A DNA stretch of 64,000 nt from Opisthocomus hoazin. Lineage: Eukaryota; Chordata; Aves; Opisthocomiformes; Opisthocomidae. Both the position numbers and the translations under genes were made by a program. The notes beneath the pieces are model-generated. The model did no database searches. It was not told the origin of the DNA and worked only from the letters and a program-made list of their open reading frames with translations. The DNA lies in assembly GCF_030867145.1 (NCBI RefSeq), contig NC_134415.1:22236417-22300416 (forward strand), written 5' to 3'. Position 1 is the first letter of the stretch. Every line of letters begins with the position of its first letter. Of the stretch, positions 39,201-51,200 are shown piece after piece.

Positions 39201-42200
39201 AAGTAAGATTATTCCACCAGCTAAATTCATGCTGACTTGTATTATAAGTCTGTTTATGATAAACTGGAACTTGAGATTGCAAACTCCAGGAAAAATGTAA
39301 GATTTGTTATGCCATGGCATGATTTAATCAGCGCTTTAAATTGTGGATGTTATCTGTACATGCTAGTACTTTGTGAACGGATTTACTGTACCACCATCGT
39401 GATTTGCTACAGAATGTCAAGCAATCGCATACACAAATGTTGATAAGTTTTTCTTCTGGATATTTTGTGTGTCATCTGTCTCTGCCATTTATGTTTGCAC
39501 TCAGATTCTGGCCATTAACCGAGGGGAAAATCTGAAGATCCTGACAGTGAAGGTCAACATTCCTGACGGAGTGAAGAATGAATTCTGTTGGTGGTGTGTC
39601 AATGAAAGGTCTGCATGGATACATATTCTTACAGAAATCTTTTTTTTTCTGTAGAAAGCTGCATACTGAAATGTACCTCACATGTCTCGTTACATTAAGA
39701 GAACAATTTAAACAAATACTTACTAGATTAGATTAAATTAACATGTGGATAAATCTTATTCTGTATTTCCAACTGCTGTAGCATTATGCTGATAAGATCA
39801 TGCCTTTGGCCGTGTTCAGGGAGTTCTGCTACCATTCTTCCAGCAATTGAATTTAAAAAAATAAATATGTGAAGGCAGATGAAATGTGAAATATATTTTC
39901 AAATTGTAATATGCATCACATCCAGTAGTCTTTAGTGAAAGGAATTTCTAGAATTCAATAGAATATACTTCTAACTTCAAAAAATAACTTCATATGCCTG
40001 ATTACGATTAAAGAGGGCTACCTCAGATTTTAGACCAGTTAAAGTTTTGAGTTTCACAAATGTAAGGAATTGCATGTTTAAAAAATGTGTTGGATTTAAT
40101 AGAGATATTATTTTAAATGTGGCTGTCTTCAATCAACGATTCTCAAATCTGGTGTGACCTGACTCTTGTGTTTTGATCTCTGTTCAAGTTAGAAAACTTG
40201 GTACTAAATCTTGGGTGATTCTTTTATTTCTCACTGATTTGCTCTTTACAAGTTGCTTTTTTTTAAACCTGTAGTGAGATGTTTAGCATTGCGTCATTTT
40301 GAGGTTTTTTTGCAAAAGTTTAGGTTAAATATATGTTGTTTTGTGCAACAGCTCTGTCAGTCTTTTTCTTGGAAGCTGTACCTTGATGTCCTCTGTTGGA
40401 GAATTTTGTGATCCAAGCTGTGCATCTTCCTTGCACTTGTAAAAAGCCAGATTTCTCTTTCTCGGTAGTTTGGGATACTGGGCATTGTTCTGAGGATGTC
40501 TTAGAAACTCCTACCTTTGCACCCTAAAATTGAATAACCAGAAGGAGGAGAAAAAAAATAGGAAAAAATGCACTTTTTTTTAATGTATAAAACTGTATAC
40601 TGTGATGCTGCTTTGGCATGTATTCTTCTTCCACACCAAGTCCAAGAAAGGAATGTGGTAAAACTGTTCCTTTTCACTGTAGGAATGTAATTGTTCTGTT
40701 TCCAACATGGAAGCCTCTGAAAGAGTTAAAATATTGTTTGGCCAGATAACATAATATGGTCTAGGACTAATAGTAAGTAACTTTTTTTTTTTTTTTTTAA
40801 AGGATAGTATCAGGATTCATAAACACACGCAGGTTTTCTTTTAGATTTAATGCCTGCAACGGGAATTTCTGTCCTCCCCCCAAGATGTATATCTGTAGGC
40901 AGAACATATCTGTCAGTATTGCTTTTACTGCATCCATGACAGAATTTGGAAGCACTGTAAGCTACAGATAATGGAATAGCTTGTCACTGCTACACAAATG
41001 AAAGTGGGATGTAAATTGAGATATTTTTGGCTGGTTACACTTTTGTGAGTCATTCTGAGATAAAAAGAACGTTGACCTTGGAAATGGAACTACTACTTAA
41101 TACTTAGCATTCATGAGACTATACATGCTTACAGCTTTTCACTATTTAAGGACAACCTCTCCACCATCAGAAAACTTCGAAAGGAATGATTTTAGTAGAT
41201 CTTGGTGCATCAACTTCTAGGACAGATTCTGATCTTCCTCATTAGATTGACAACTGTGTCATCAAATTGACAAATAGTAAATGTGTTTTCTGCCCTACAA
41301 GCTTGGAAATGACTGTCCAAGGGTGGGAGTTGCATTGTTTTCATTCAGTTGATTTACTGGTGAGAGTGGAAGGTTAAGAACTTGTGTTTGAGGCAAGGAT
41401 TTAAAAACTTTGCAAAGGTATTAACTAATTTACTGAAGGTCACACAAAATCAATTGGAGAATCAGAAATGCCGTGTTGCTAGAGTTTAGCCAGTACTCTA
41501 GCCACAAACCAGTGTCACCTGCTGCCTATTGAATTAGTGGCAAATATGCTGACCTTGATGTGTTCTTCTGAGGCAAAATTTTTAGCATTAGATGCTTCTG
41601 TGGTGGAAAGTGGGTTTGGAGGACTGGAGTTCGTTATCGCATTGAGGTCCATGTAGATGCTCTCCAAGATGACTGTATTTTCTTTGCAAGTTCAGAATAT
41701 TGTTAGCCTGTAGAAGCATCTATACTTCCTTGAAATTCAGGTTTGTGCTGAAAACTCAGGAATATCCTTATGCCTGGCCCTATGGATTGTATTATTCCCC
41801 AGAAGCTGGCGTCTCTGTGGTTTGATAGTGAACTTGGCTCCAAGAACACTACAACTGCATTGATCCCAAAGATTTAGCTGTGAAGTGAGACATAGAAAAA
41901 GAATCAGTGAGAAACAGTCGGAGGAGGCCTGCATAGCTTTGAGTGTAAAGACAATATGGAGTTGTTCCTTGGGAAGGGACGAGAGTTTGTTCCAAAGTGG
42001 GATTGAAGCCTTGAAAATTAAGTTCAATGTTTGACAATGTTTTTTCAGTTTTCCGATGAAATTCTCAGATCTTGTGTAAAGTCTATGGTACAAGCCTTAA
42101 AGGCATGCTTTGTGTGTGGTTACCAACTTGGTACAAGTTTCATATAATGTCTTGGAGGGAAACAAAGCTCTGCTTTTTGTGCTTCAGGTCTAAAAGCCTG

Positions 42201-45200
42201 GCTGTACTCTTCCTGAAACAGTCATTAATTGATACTAACGGTTCTTAATGTGGGTTGTGTGAATTCTGTTGATGTATTATTTCACCCTCTGAGGTATATC
42301 AAACTAGTCTAAGCCATTTATGCTTGTGGTGGTCCCTGTTGCGAGCACACACACGTGGACAGTTGATGAGCAGAGTAAGATGATATTATTTATATGGAGT
42401 TTTTCTAAATAGGGCTACATTTAAAGGACTTCAAAAGTCAGCTCTTGATTATTTAATCAAGAAAAATCTGGCCTTAGAGGGAAGCTTAACTAGGCTTTGA
42501 TGATCTTTAAAATTATACGCACATGTTTCTGCTTTGTTTTCTGCAGTGAAGTGGATTTTTCTCTCTTCTCGTGAAGTATTGGGATGTTTAAAATGCAGTA
42601 TTTGTTATGATTGAATTTACTATTTGGGTATTTTTGCATTTGCAGCAATTCTAGGATTTCTAGTAGCACGTTGCCTGAACAGTTTGTACTTGTACCTATA
42701 GTCAGGTAGTAAAAATAAACTATTTGCAGAGAAACAGTTTGCTAACTAGCTTTAGTGGATGGAAGAGAGGGAGAAAAGTTGGCACATTTCCAAATTCATT
42801 CTTATTTGTGCTGAGGATGGTTTCTGGGGGAGCGTAGTCATACTTGCCACCTGTAAAAACTCCGTTTGTGGAATTGGATGGCAATAAGGAGATTTAAAGC
42901 CTCTGCCAGTTTTATATAGGTATGAAAAGAGTCTCTAGTTACAAAGAAGTATAATAGAACTATTTGCAAAAACGGTTAGCAAAGTGATGAGGTCATGTGG
43001 CTAAGCACTCACAGCTCTGGATGTTATAAAACTAAATGGTAAGCTTAATTCTGCTCCCACGTCTGTCTGCGTTAATGCAGTGTTGACTTGATCACACATT
43101 TCTAAACTACTTTATGCACAGACGCTTAGAAAAGCTGTTACAGGAAATTGTAGATCCCCTTAAACAGCTGAAAAGCTGTCTGGATGGGAGCAATTTAGGA
43201 TTCTCAGTATTTTCTGAGTGAGTGCAAGTAAACAAAGTCAAAAGTAAAATTCAGTCCTGTTTTTGCCTTAGCCTGCACCTGGACACATTATCAAATGGCC
43301 ATATTTCTATAATGTTGCATTCAAAAAAACTCCACAACCAAACAAAATACTTAAAAAACTTACCCAGACAGTAAAAAATATGTATGTGCCTCACTTTGCA
43401 GTTGAGGACCCAGGCATATAAGAAAAATACACTTAATGAAGAGAACTGTGGATGTTGCCAGTATTTTTAAAAGAAATAAACAGATGGACTGTAATAGAAA
43501 ATGTTCATAATCTGGATTATTATAAATATAACTGACTATGTTTCCTCAATCTTTCTCCTTTCTTATTGAGTGGACAATCTCAGTGAGTCAGTTGTGCTTG
43601 TTCAAGGACCTCCCGCTCCGTTGCCCAAAGCAAAAAAGATCAATGGAATAAAAATCTGGGATCTCTGCTCTGGGGAGCTTTGAAACTGAGGTGTATTTTA
43701 GGGCAAAATTTGAAGTAAGTGTCATCATGGCTTTGACCACTCCTTTGAAAAGGAGTCTCCTTTGAAAAGGAAATGCTCCAATGCATTTGACTTAGGAAAA
43801 GTTGGGGAATAGCCTTGTGTTTGTTTGGTATTGTTTATTTTCTTTTCCCTTTTTCTAGAATAATATTTACACTTTAACTATATCAGCAACAGGTGTAAGA
43901 GAAAAATAATTTGCAGATTGTTTGGGTTTTGTTGTTTAAGGACTGCAGCGAAACTTACAGATTTGAGTTTTAATAGAGCTACTCAAATAATTAAAAATGA
44001 AATTTGAATTGGATTTTATTCAATGACATTAGTTTAGCTTTTGAATTTCTATCTGGACGCAGCTGCCTTACATCAGTAGCTCTGCAGTGACACTCACAGA
44101 GGATGTTTAGTCCTTTTCTTATGTGTCAAGGAATAACAAATAATGCAATCCTAATCGTAATATGGAGCGAAGTTCATCATTCAGTTGTGGTAAGCTTTGA
44201 CTTCTCAAAGTGAAGAGTAACTTGTTTTAATATTTTCTTTAACACATAAAATACTATTATATTCTAATACCTAACAAAAAAGTAGAAGAGATAGGCGTTG
44301 TCCCTTGTCTGATAGTACAACCATGAGCAATTTCTCATTCCATTCATATTTGAAGCAATGATTTCATTGCCTAATTATTGTAGTAATTCTGCAATTTATA
44401 GGACATTACACTCAATGTAGAAGTCTTTTTTTGAAAATTCCCTTTTTATCTGAGTTTTTCCATATGTTCTTAAAATATTTTTTGATTTTTCTTTTTCTAA
44501 TCTTTTGCAGATGGAGACCAAAGCAATTTTTAAAACCAGAGTTAATGAAGATACTACGGAATTCAGTAGAGGATGCATATAAACGCCTTATATATCCACT
44601 CCTCTGCAGAGAATTCAGGTAAGCCCAGAATAAATGCATATTTTCATACTACCAATTTCTTAACAATTCCTTCCCCAAATTTTTATTAGAATATCTTTTA
44701 TCCATTTGAAAATATTGACATGTTTTTAATCATCTGTGCTTACAGAAAAAATTAACAATGTAGTCTTGGTTCTGTAGATTTAATTTGTGACCCCTATCCA
44801 GTTTAGGCTACAGTAGAGAAGTTATCTTTCTGTTAAGACATTTTACATGTTTGCATATCTGTTGCTTGTACATTTATCTAATTAAGTGCAGTTTAGATCT
44901 ACATTACCGTAATAGTTGTATCTTTATCCTTGTATTAGCATAAACCGTTATGTCACTGAATTTTCCCAGCATCTCTTCATATCACAGCAATAGTACTGTC
45001 ACTGAGATTGTTCTGACTCCTCTTTTTACCTGTCTGAAAGAAACCAGCAAAATAATTGTTGTGGTTGGAAGTATCCCTCATGTTTGTCATTTGCACTTTG
45101 TGGTGAAAGAATTAGTCATAGTGTTAGTCCGATGCCACTTCGTGGGTATTGTGATGGCTCTGCAGAAGTCAGTAAACTTACTTCTGGTGATACTGTAGTA

Positions 45201-48200
45201 ATGATGTCATCAGGCAAAGTGTCACTTGTAAGATCTGCAGTATTGTCCTAAATTTAAAGGAAATTTAAAACTTAGTATCAAAGTAACATTAGTTAAATAG
45301 GGTGTTTTCATGGTGTAGTATAGGAGTTTACCACGTAATTGAAATGATGTAATATGTCAAAAAGTCTACATTCTGAAAGCTTTATTTTCTAATGGCTAAC
45401 AGTATTAATAGTATGATTATTCTCCTGAATACAAGAGAAGCTCCTCAAGATATAACATGTTTGATTCTGGCAAGCCTTTCTGCTATGTGACCTGTTTTGA
45501 GGTACTTCAAATAGAGTTTGTCAGAGACCCTGCTTCTTGGACCAAAAATGTTGAAATGACTTGTATCAAATGACATGTGTTGGTTATTCACTACCTAAAA
45601 TTAGCATTCACATTCTGAAATGTGTTCTTCTGTACCTGCCTGGCTGTGCTCTTATGTGTCTGTTCAAATTGGAGTTGTTTTCCTGGCACTTCTTTTCGCG
45701 ATCATCATTGGCTGGATATTCCATATTCTTCCCCTGTCAAAAGAACTGTCAGCTAAAGTTTTGAACAGCAGATATTTCTAATGGCTTTTGGGTTTCTTCA
45801 CTATAGTATGTTGTGTTTGCTCATTACTTTGCAAGCAAGATTGCTTCACCTGTTTTGGTTAGTGTGCTTGTTTTTTGCTACTGTGAATTTCAGCTTTTTG
45901 AAAGAGCAGAGTTCGCTTATTTTTTTTGTGACCACAGTGCATGTAGCCACTTTAGGGGAGGCATTGTGTCCATTGTTTGGCCAAAATGATGAACATCTCA
46001 TGATGGTGAGTCCAAAGTTGGCTTCTGTCACAGGTGTGAAAGTAGTTGTCATTCCTAGCCTTCTCTACCATCAAACTCTTTTGAAGCAAAGAAAAAAGAC
46101 TTACTTTTTAGTGGGGTTTAGTTTTATCATAGATAAGCAAACTGACATAAGGGTTCTTCAAGGCTCTTTTATTGTGTTTTTGCTCTGTGGTTCCTATCAC
46201 AGGACTGTTGTGACCTATGTGTTGTGTGTAATGCTGAGGGCTGCTGCAGCAGTAGGTTGTTGAAGGTTTTCTCTTCTCTTAATTAAAAAACAAGCTTCCT
46301 TCCCTACTACTTCTGAAATGTAGCTCACAAGTCATAAATGCAAAAAATACAAAGCTTGTTGCCTGTTGCTTGGTGGATGTCTGCTTATTTTTTTACTATT
46401 TGTGATATTTTTGCATGATTGGTGGTGTCAGCTTAGGAAAGGCTGAAACATCTCCTGTATAGAGGAATGCAAAGCACCTGCCAGTAGTATTCCTGGTCCA
46501 TGACCGCTTAACCCTTATTCTTCTCTTACTCTCTTTCCGCCTGCACCAGAATCTTGATTTTTCAGACTTTCGCAAAGGGCTGCTGAAGTATTCAATACCT
46601 CCTTTTAGCATTAATATTTCCAACCCACCCCCCACTGTTCTTCTTTTCTTTTCTTTTTATTATCATTAAATGTTGGAACAGAAAGTTTCCAAGAGTGTAT
46701 TGAGATTTCTGGTGCTTCTAGTGATCAGAAGAATGAAACTTGCCAGCAAGACAGTTACCTTATTTATTGTTTAATTTCCTTTCTTCCACTCTGTCAGATA
46801 CCATAATTTCTTGTATCTGGTATAATAATGTCCAGTGTTGCTTTTGGCTCTTTGAAATACATTTTATTTTGTTGCAGTACTGCATGGAATGATTCCGTTA
46901 GGATTTGATGCAAGTGATGTGGCACAGACATATTTTTTTAATGGATAATCCTTTCCTAATTTTCCATGCTTTCTCAGAGTGAGTGCTTTCTCTCCTCTTG
47001 TCTTCAGGGACACAAACATTTCTCCATATATCTTGTTTCGCACCTGAAGCTATTTTGCAGATATTTTTCCATGGAAAGGATTGCCTCTCAGACTGTGTAT
47101 GGAAGTGGGGAGTTTTAAATCTCAATTTAAAAACCGACTCTTACAACATTGAATATAGAAGCCAGTAGGTCACGATTAGGTTATTTGCTTTTATTACAAT
47201 ATACCTGTCAGTGGTATACAGTGAATGCTTCATAGACTTCAAGGGAGGGGCTTGAAATTCTGACTTAGTTGATACTTTTTCATAGAGTAGGAACAGAAGG
47301 ATTATGTTTTATTTTTTACAAAATAACTATTCCTCTTCTGTTTAGAGATGAGGACTGCTATCCGCCTCTGCCTTATATCTCTGCCATATTAATGAGAATT
47401 GTCACAAATTGAAAAAACATGAAGCTGGGCATCTTGCCATTTGGATGAAGCCAACAGTGCGCTGAAAAAGAGAAAAATATTAGATTGTTTGAGGTAGCTT
47501 GATATTTGTTCAAGAATCAAATGACTATCCCAAACTTGAAATTAAGGGCCAGTACTTGGGACAGTAGATCATGTCATTGATCTAAGTGTTGAGTGAGAGA
47601 CAGTTAGAGAAAAGAGATGTCTATATTTGAAATTAAAAAATACAGGATATTATGTAATAGAAAGGACATACGTTATGTTCCCCCTACGCACCTGGCACTT
47701 TCAGTAACATTTCCTGTTACTATAAAAGTTTCTGTATAACCATGCCAATTTTAACCATGATTTCTATAAGGTGCACATAACTAATAGCACGTGTTTAGGG
47801 GCAATTTTAATTCCTGCATACGATTCCCTTCACAGGTGCACTGATGTGAATTTGCAGTGTGGGAGGACTTGGTCTTGTGGGCACTAGGGATGCCGTATCT
47901 CTGGGATAGATGGAAAGCTGGAACTTGGCCTGTCTCTGTACAAAGCCTCCAGTCCAGGAGCATTGAACCTTCCCTTGTTTACAAGCCACTTTTAAACTTC
48001 ATTTCCATGCCTGTGTGTCTGGATGAATCTCTGTTGTGTGTGTATGTAAAAGATCCAGATGGCTGTGAGACTTAAGTGTTTGCTTTGTTGTCTCTGGTCT
48101 CTCACAAACATCATCAAATTGTTTTGGTGATTGCATGGGCTAGAATTCAACCAACACCTCCAGCCCACATCCCTGTACTTTCCCTGGAGGAAGCTTGTTC

Positions 48201-51200
48201 TGTGGTTTGGGTTATTTTTTTCTTTCATTTTTTAAGAATGGGAGAAGGATGCTGCAAGACTGAATGAGCAGGAAATAAAATAATGTGTGAAGAAGGATTG
48301 ACTAGGCTATGACTCTTCAGCTTGGAAAAGACAGGACTTACAGCAAGTGAATGACGAATGGCATGTGGAGAGTGGCACAGGGTTTGTATGGATAAATTTT
48401 TACTGTCTTCCAGCATAAGACCTAGACAGACGTAAAAATTATAAAGAATCAGCTTCCAACAAAAAGGAGGCAGCTATGTGCACGGTTTGTGATGGACTTG
48501 CAGAACTTGCTGCCGATGGACTATGTAGATGCAAGAAATGCACACAGGTTCAGTGGGAGACTGGATAGTTGACAAGAGATCTGTCATGGGCTACCAAAGA
48601 GACAACTCATATCAAGCTCGGGAAATACTCTGAGCTGGAAATAGTTGGAGGCTAGGATAAGATTATGGGACAGGTCAGGTATACTAGTGCTGCGGTATCA
48701 GCTCTCTAGGCAGCTGCTTATAGCCACACTTGCAGGCAAGAAACTGGGATAGAGGGACCGCTTACCTGCACTAGTGCAGCCATTCCCATATTCTTGTTTG
48801 TAGTGGTGGTAATATACAGTGTCTGCTCTTTGGTGCCAAGGGCACATTTGAATTGCGAAGGGGTCTTGGAATGCATGTATACCCTTCACCATCTCGCTCT
48901 AAATCAGGGCTGTGTTAGTTTGGTATACTTGATACAGAAAGAAAAAGCATGGGGATATAAGGGATCTTTTTCCTGTTGCACTCTTCCTTAGAAAATGTTC
49001 AGTTGATACTGTGCGAGAGAATCTAGACCGATCTCTAGACCGCTTTACAAATGAGAGATGATGAGGATGTACCATCTCTTTCTGTTCCACTGTGGGGTGG
49101 GATAGGGATGAGCTGGTTGCTTGGTTGGATCCTGGGCAAATTGAAGTCAGGCTCTTAAGTTCTTCCATATTTGAAAATTGCTCAGAACAGCTTCATATCC
49201 CGTCATGTCAAATAGCCCTTGTGATGGTTGTCTTTGAACTGTTTGTAGCCTGCTTGTGTCATGCACTGATTGACCTAAACAACTTCAGTAATTTCCCCCA
49301 CCCCATTCTTATAGGGTTAGTTAAGTGGAATGCAGTTTTTTTCTTCTGTAGAAATAAACCCAGGTATTACTTCTTTCAGTGATGGGTAAAAGGAAAAGGA
49401 GAATAAGGGCACTGGCTACCCTTCTAAGTTATAGGAAGGCTTTACGGGATTGCTTTTGCTTGCCTAATTATTGTAGTTATTGACAATGTAATGCTGCTGA
49501 AAATGGCAATGAGTACTTGCAAAAGAAAAAAAATATCAGCTGAGTGATGAATATTTGTGTCCCCATTACTTTTTCAATTTTGGGGGGTTTTTTATGTAAG
49601 ATGCCATGCTATGATGAAAACACTTGTCCTTATCAGTCGTTGTCTTACTGGCCACATCTGACAAATAAGACATCATGCATCTTGTACATCTTCATCACAC
49701 GAGACTGATTTGTTTCTTCTAACACTCTGCAGTAAGTATTCTTGCTTAAAGTCATCAAAGTCAATTCTTGCTGCACTAACTCACTTCTTTCTGTTGAAGG
49801 ACATGGAAAAGAAAGGTAGGGAACATCATGGCTCCATCAGCTTTCTAGTTTCCCCTAGAAAGACCTGAAGTCTACACACTTCTGTGATGACTGTTAAATA
49901 ACGTAACTGGTAGAAAAAATTAAATACCTCATGAGTCATGGTGTGTTAGCAATTAATTGGATAGGCCCTTGCAGTTTCTGTCTAGTACCTCTTAGCTCAA
50001 ATGGTCATCCTTTTTCTGCTGAATAGTGGGTTTTTCTCCAGAACTGGGAAGTTTTGATGTATTCAGTCCATGCCTTCTACAAATCCACTTTTCTTTGCAA
50101 TTAGGTATCAGCTTTGATGGGAAGCTGTTCTTCACTTAAAATGATGAATTGATGTTTGAATGTTTGTTGGTATGTGTACATTCTTACAGGTGTTTCTGTT
50201 ATACTGTTTATGTTGATTTATTTCCTTAGAACCAGAATGAGATGGTCATATAGCTGATCCTTTTTTATAAAGTCATGAAAAATGTGATTGGAAGTGTAAT
50301 ATTTAATTAAATATAATGAAAATGTGATTGGAAAAAACCTTACAGTTTTGGACCAATTCAAAAGTGCATTTGAAAGCTAATTAAGGGGAAAATGTGTTTT
50401 TGCTCTCATCCTTCTAAGATCAAAGTTGACATCTGATGCAGAGAAAGAGTCTGTGATGATGTTTGGGAGAAATCTCCGGCAGTTGCTTCTGACCAGCCCT
50501 GTGAGGGGCCGTACTTTGATGGGAGTAGATCCTGGCTACAAACACGGCTGCAAGTTGGCAATTATTTCACCAACCAGTAAGTTTCACTTCCAAATATTTT
50601 TGAAAGGACTGATAAAAATATATTCATTTAGAGGAAAGGATGTTTCAAAACCTACTTTTTTTTATCAAATTGATTTCTTTTGTAAAGCTTTTAGTGATTT
50701 CCATGCATCCTGTCATGCCAATTCCTTTCTTCAGGCTCAGGTTAAGTTTCAGGCACCTGGATTCCACTGTCTCCTTTGGTGTTATTACTCCTCTCTAAAA
50801 TAGAACTTAAAATCCGTAATGCCTTCTTGAATACAAGGTCAAATATTTGTGCCTCTCAGTAGTCATCAAAGAGAACACCTGGCATTTTTAATGTTTAAAA
50901 AAGAATTTGGATTTAAATACTTTCTACAATGTTACTTTTTTCATGGGGAATATTGTGGACATCTGGACACTTTATCAGCCCTTTTTGTTTAGTAGTATGT
51001 GTGTTAATGTGAGAAGTCAGAAACATTGTATTCGCAGAACATTTTAGTTCAGTTTCTAGACACGTACAGAACAGAGCCTTTCCAGTTCATCCTGGTTGGA
51101 TCTGGGGATACATACCTCTAGGCCCATTCGAAACTGGTTTGTTTTACTTTTATTTAGTCATTGTTTTTTGTCTGAGAATATATCCACCCAGGGTGGATGT

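Larger units (their letters stand above)
33922..39504 (+). other. SRBD1: SRBD1 intron 9
   Basis: A 5.6-kb intron with an A-rich tract (34,836), the C15 run (35,115), a doubtful MIR remnant (35,545) and several T-runs. No coding sequence seen. Confidence 0.9.
39609..44510 (+). other. SRBD1: SRBD1 intron 10
   Basis: A 4.9-kb intron holding T17 (40,782), a possible MIR remnant (41,395) and the near-palindromic duplication (43,741). A 118-codon minus-strand frame at 41,737-42,093 has no recognised domain. Confidence 0.9.
44619..50418 (+). other. SRBD1: SRBD1 intron 11
   Basis: A 5.8-kb intron with the ancient L3-type remnant (48,290) and the repeat/palindrome (50,275). The 160-codon plus-strand frame at 45,781-46,263 looks like chance. 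Confidence 0.9.

Noticed and set aside
40128..40165. GATTCTCAAATCTGGTGTGACC, similar to MER5-type hAT ends
   Set aside because: Too short and imperfect, without a partner inverted repeat.
41737..42093. 118-codon minus-strand ORF in intron 10, with an 'IPLWN' piece reminiscent of LINE reverse transcriptase C-termini
   Set aside because: Five residues are too few and the flanking residues do not continue the LINE pattern.
45781..46263. 160-codon plus-strand ORF in SRBD1 intron 11
   Set aside because: Hydrophobic, Phe/Leu/Cys-rich translation expected from T-rich DNA; no recognised domain and no splice context.
50426..50803. 125-codon ORF starting inside exon 12 and reading into intron 12
   Set aside because: The frame passes through the GTAAGT donor at 50577; the family sequence continues at 51756 instead.
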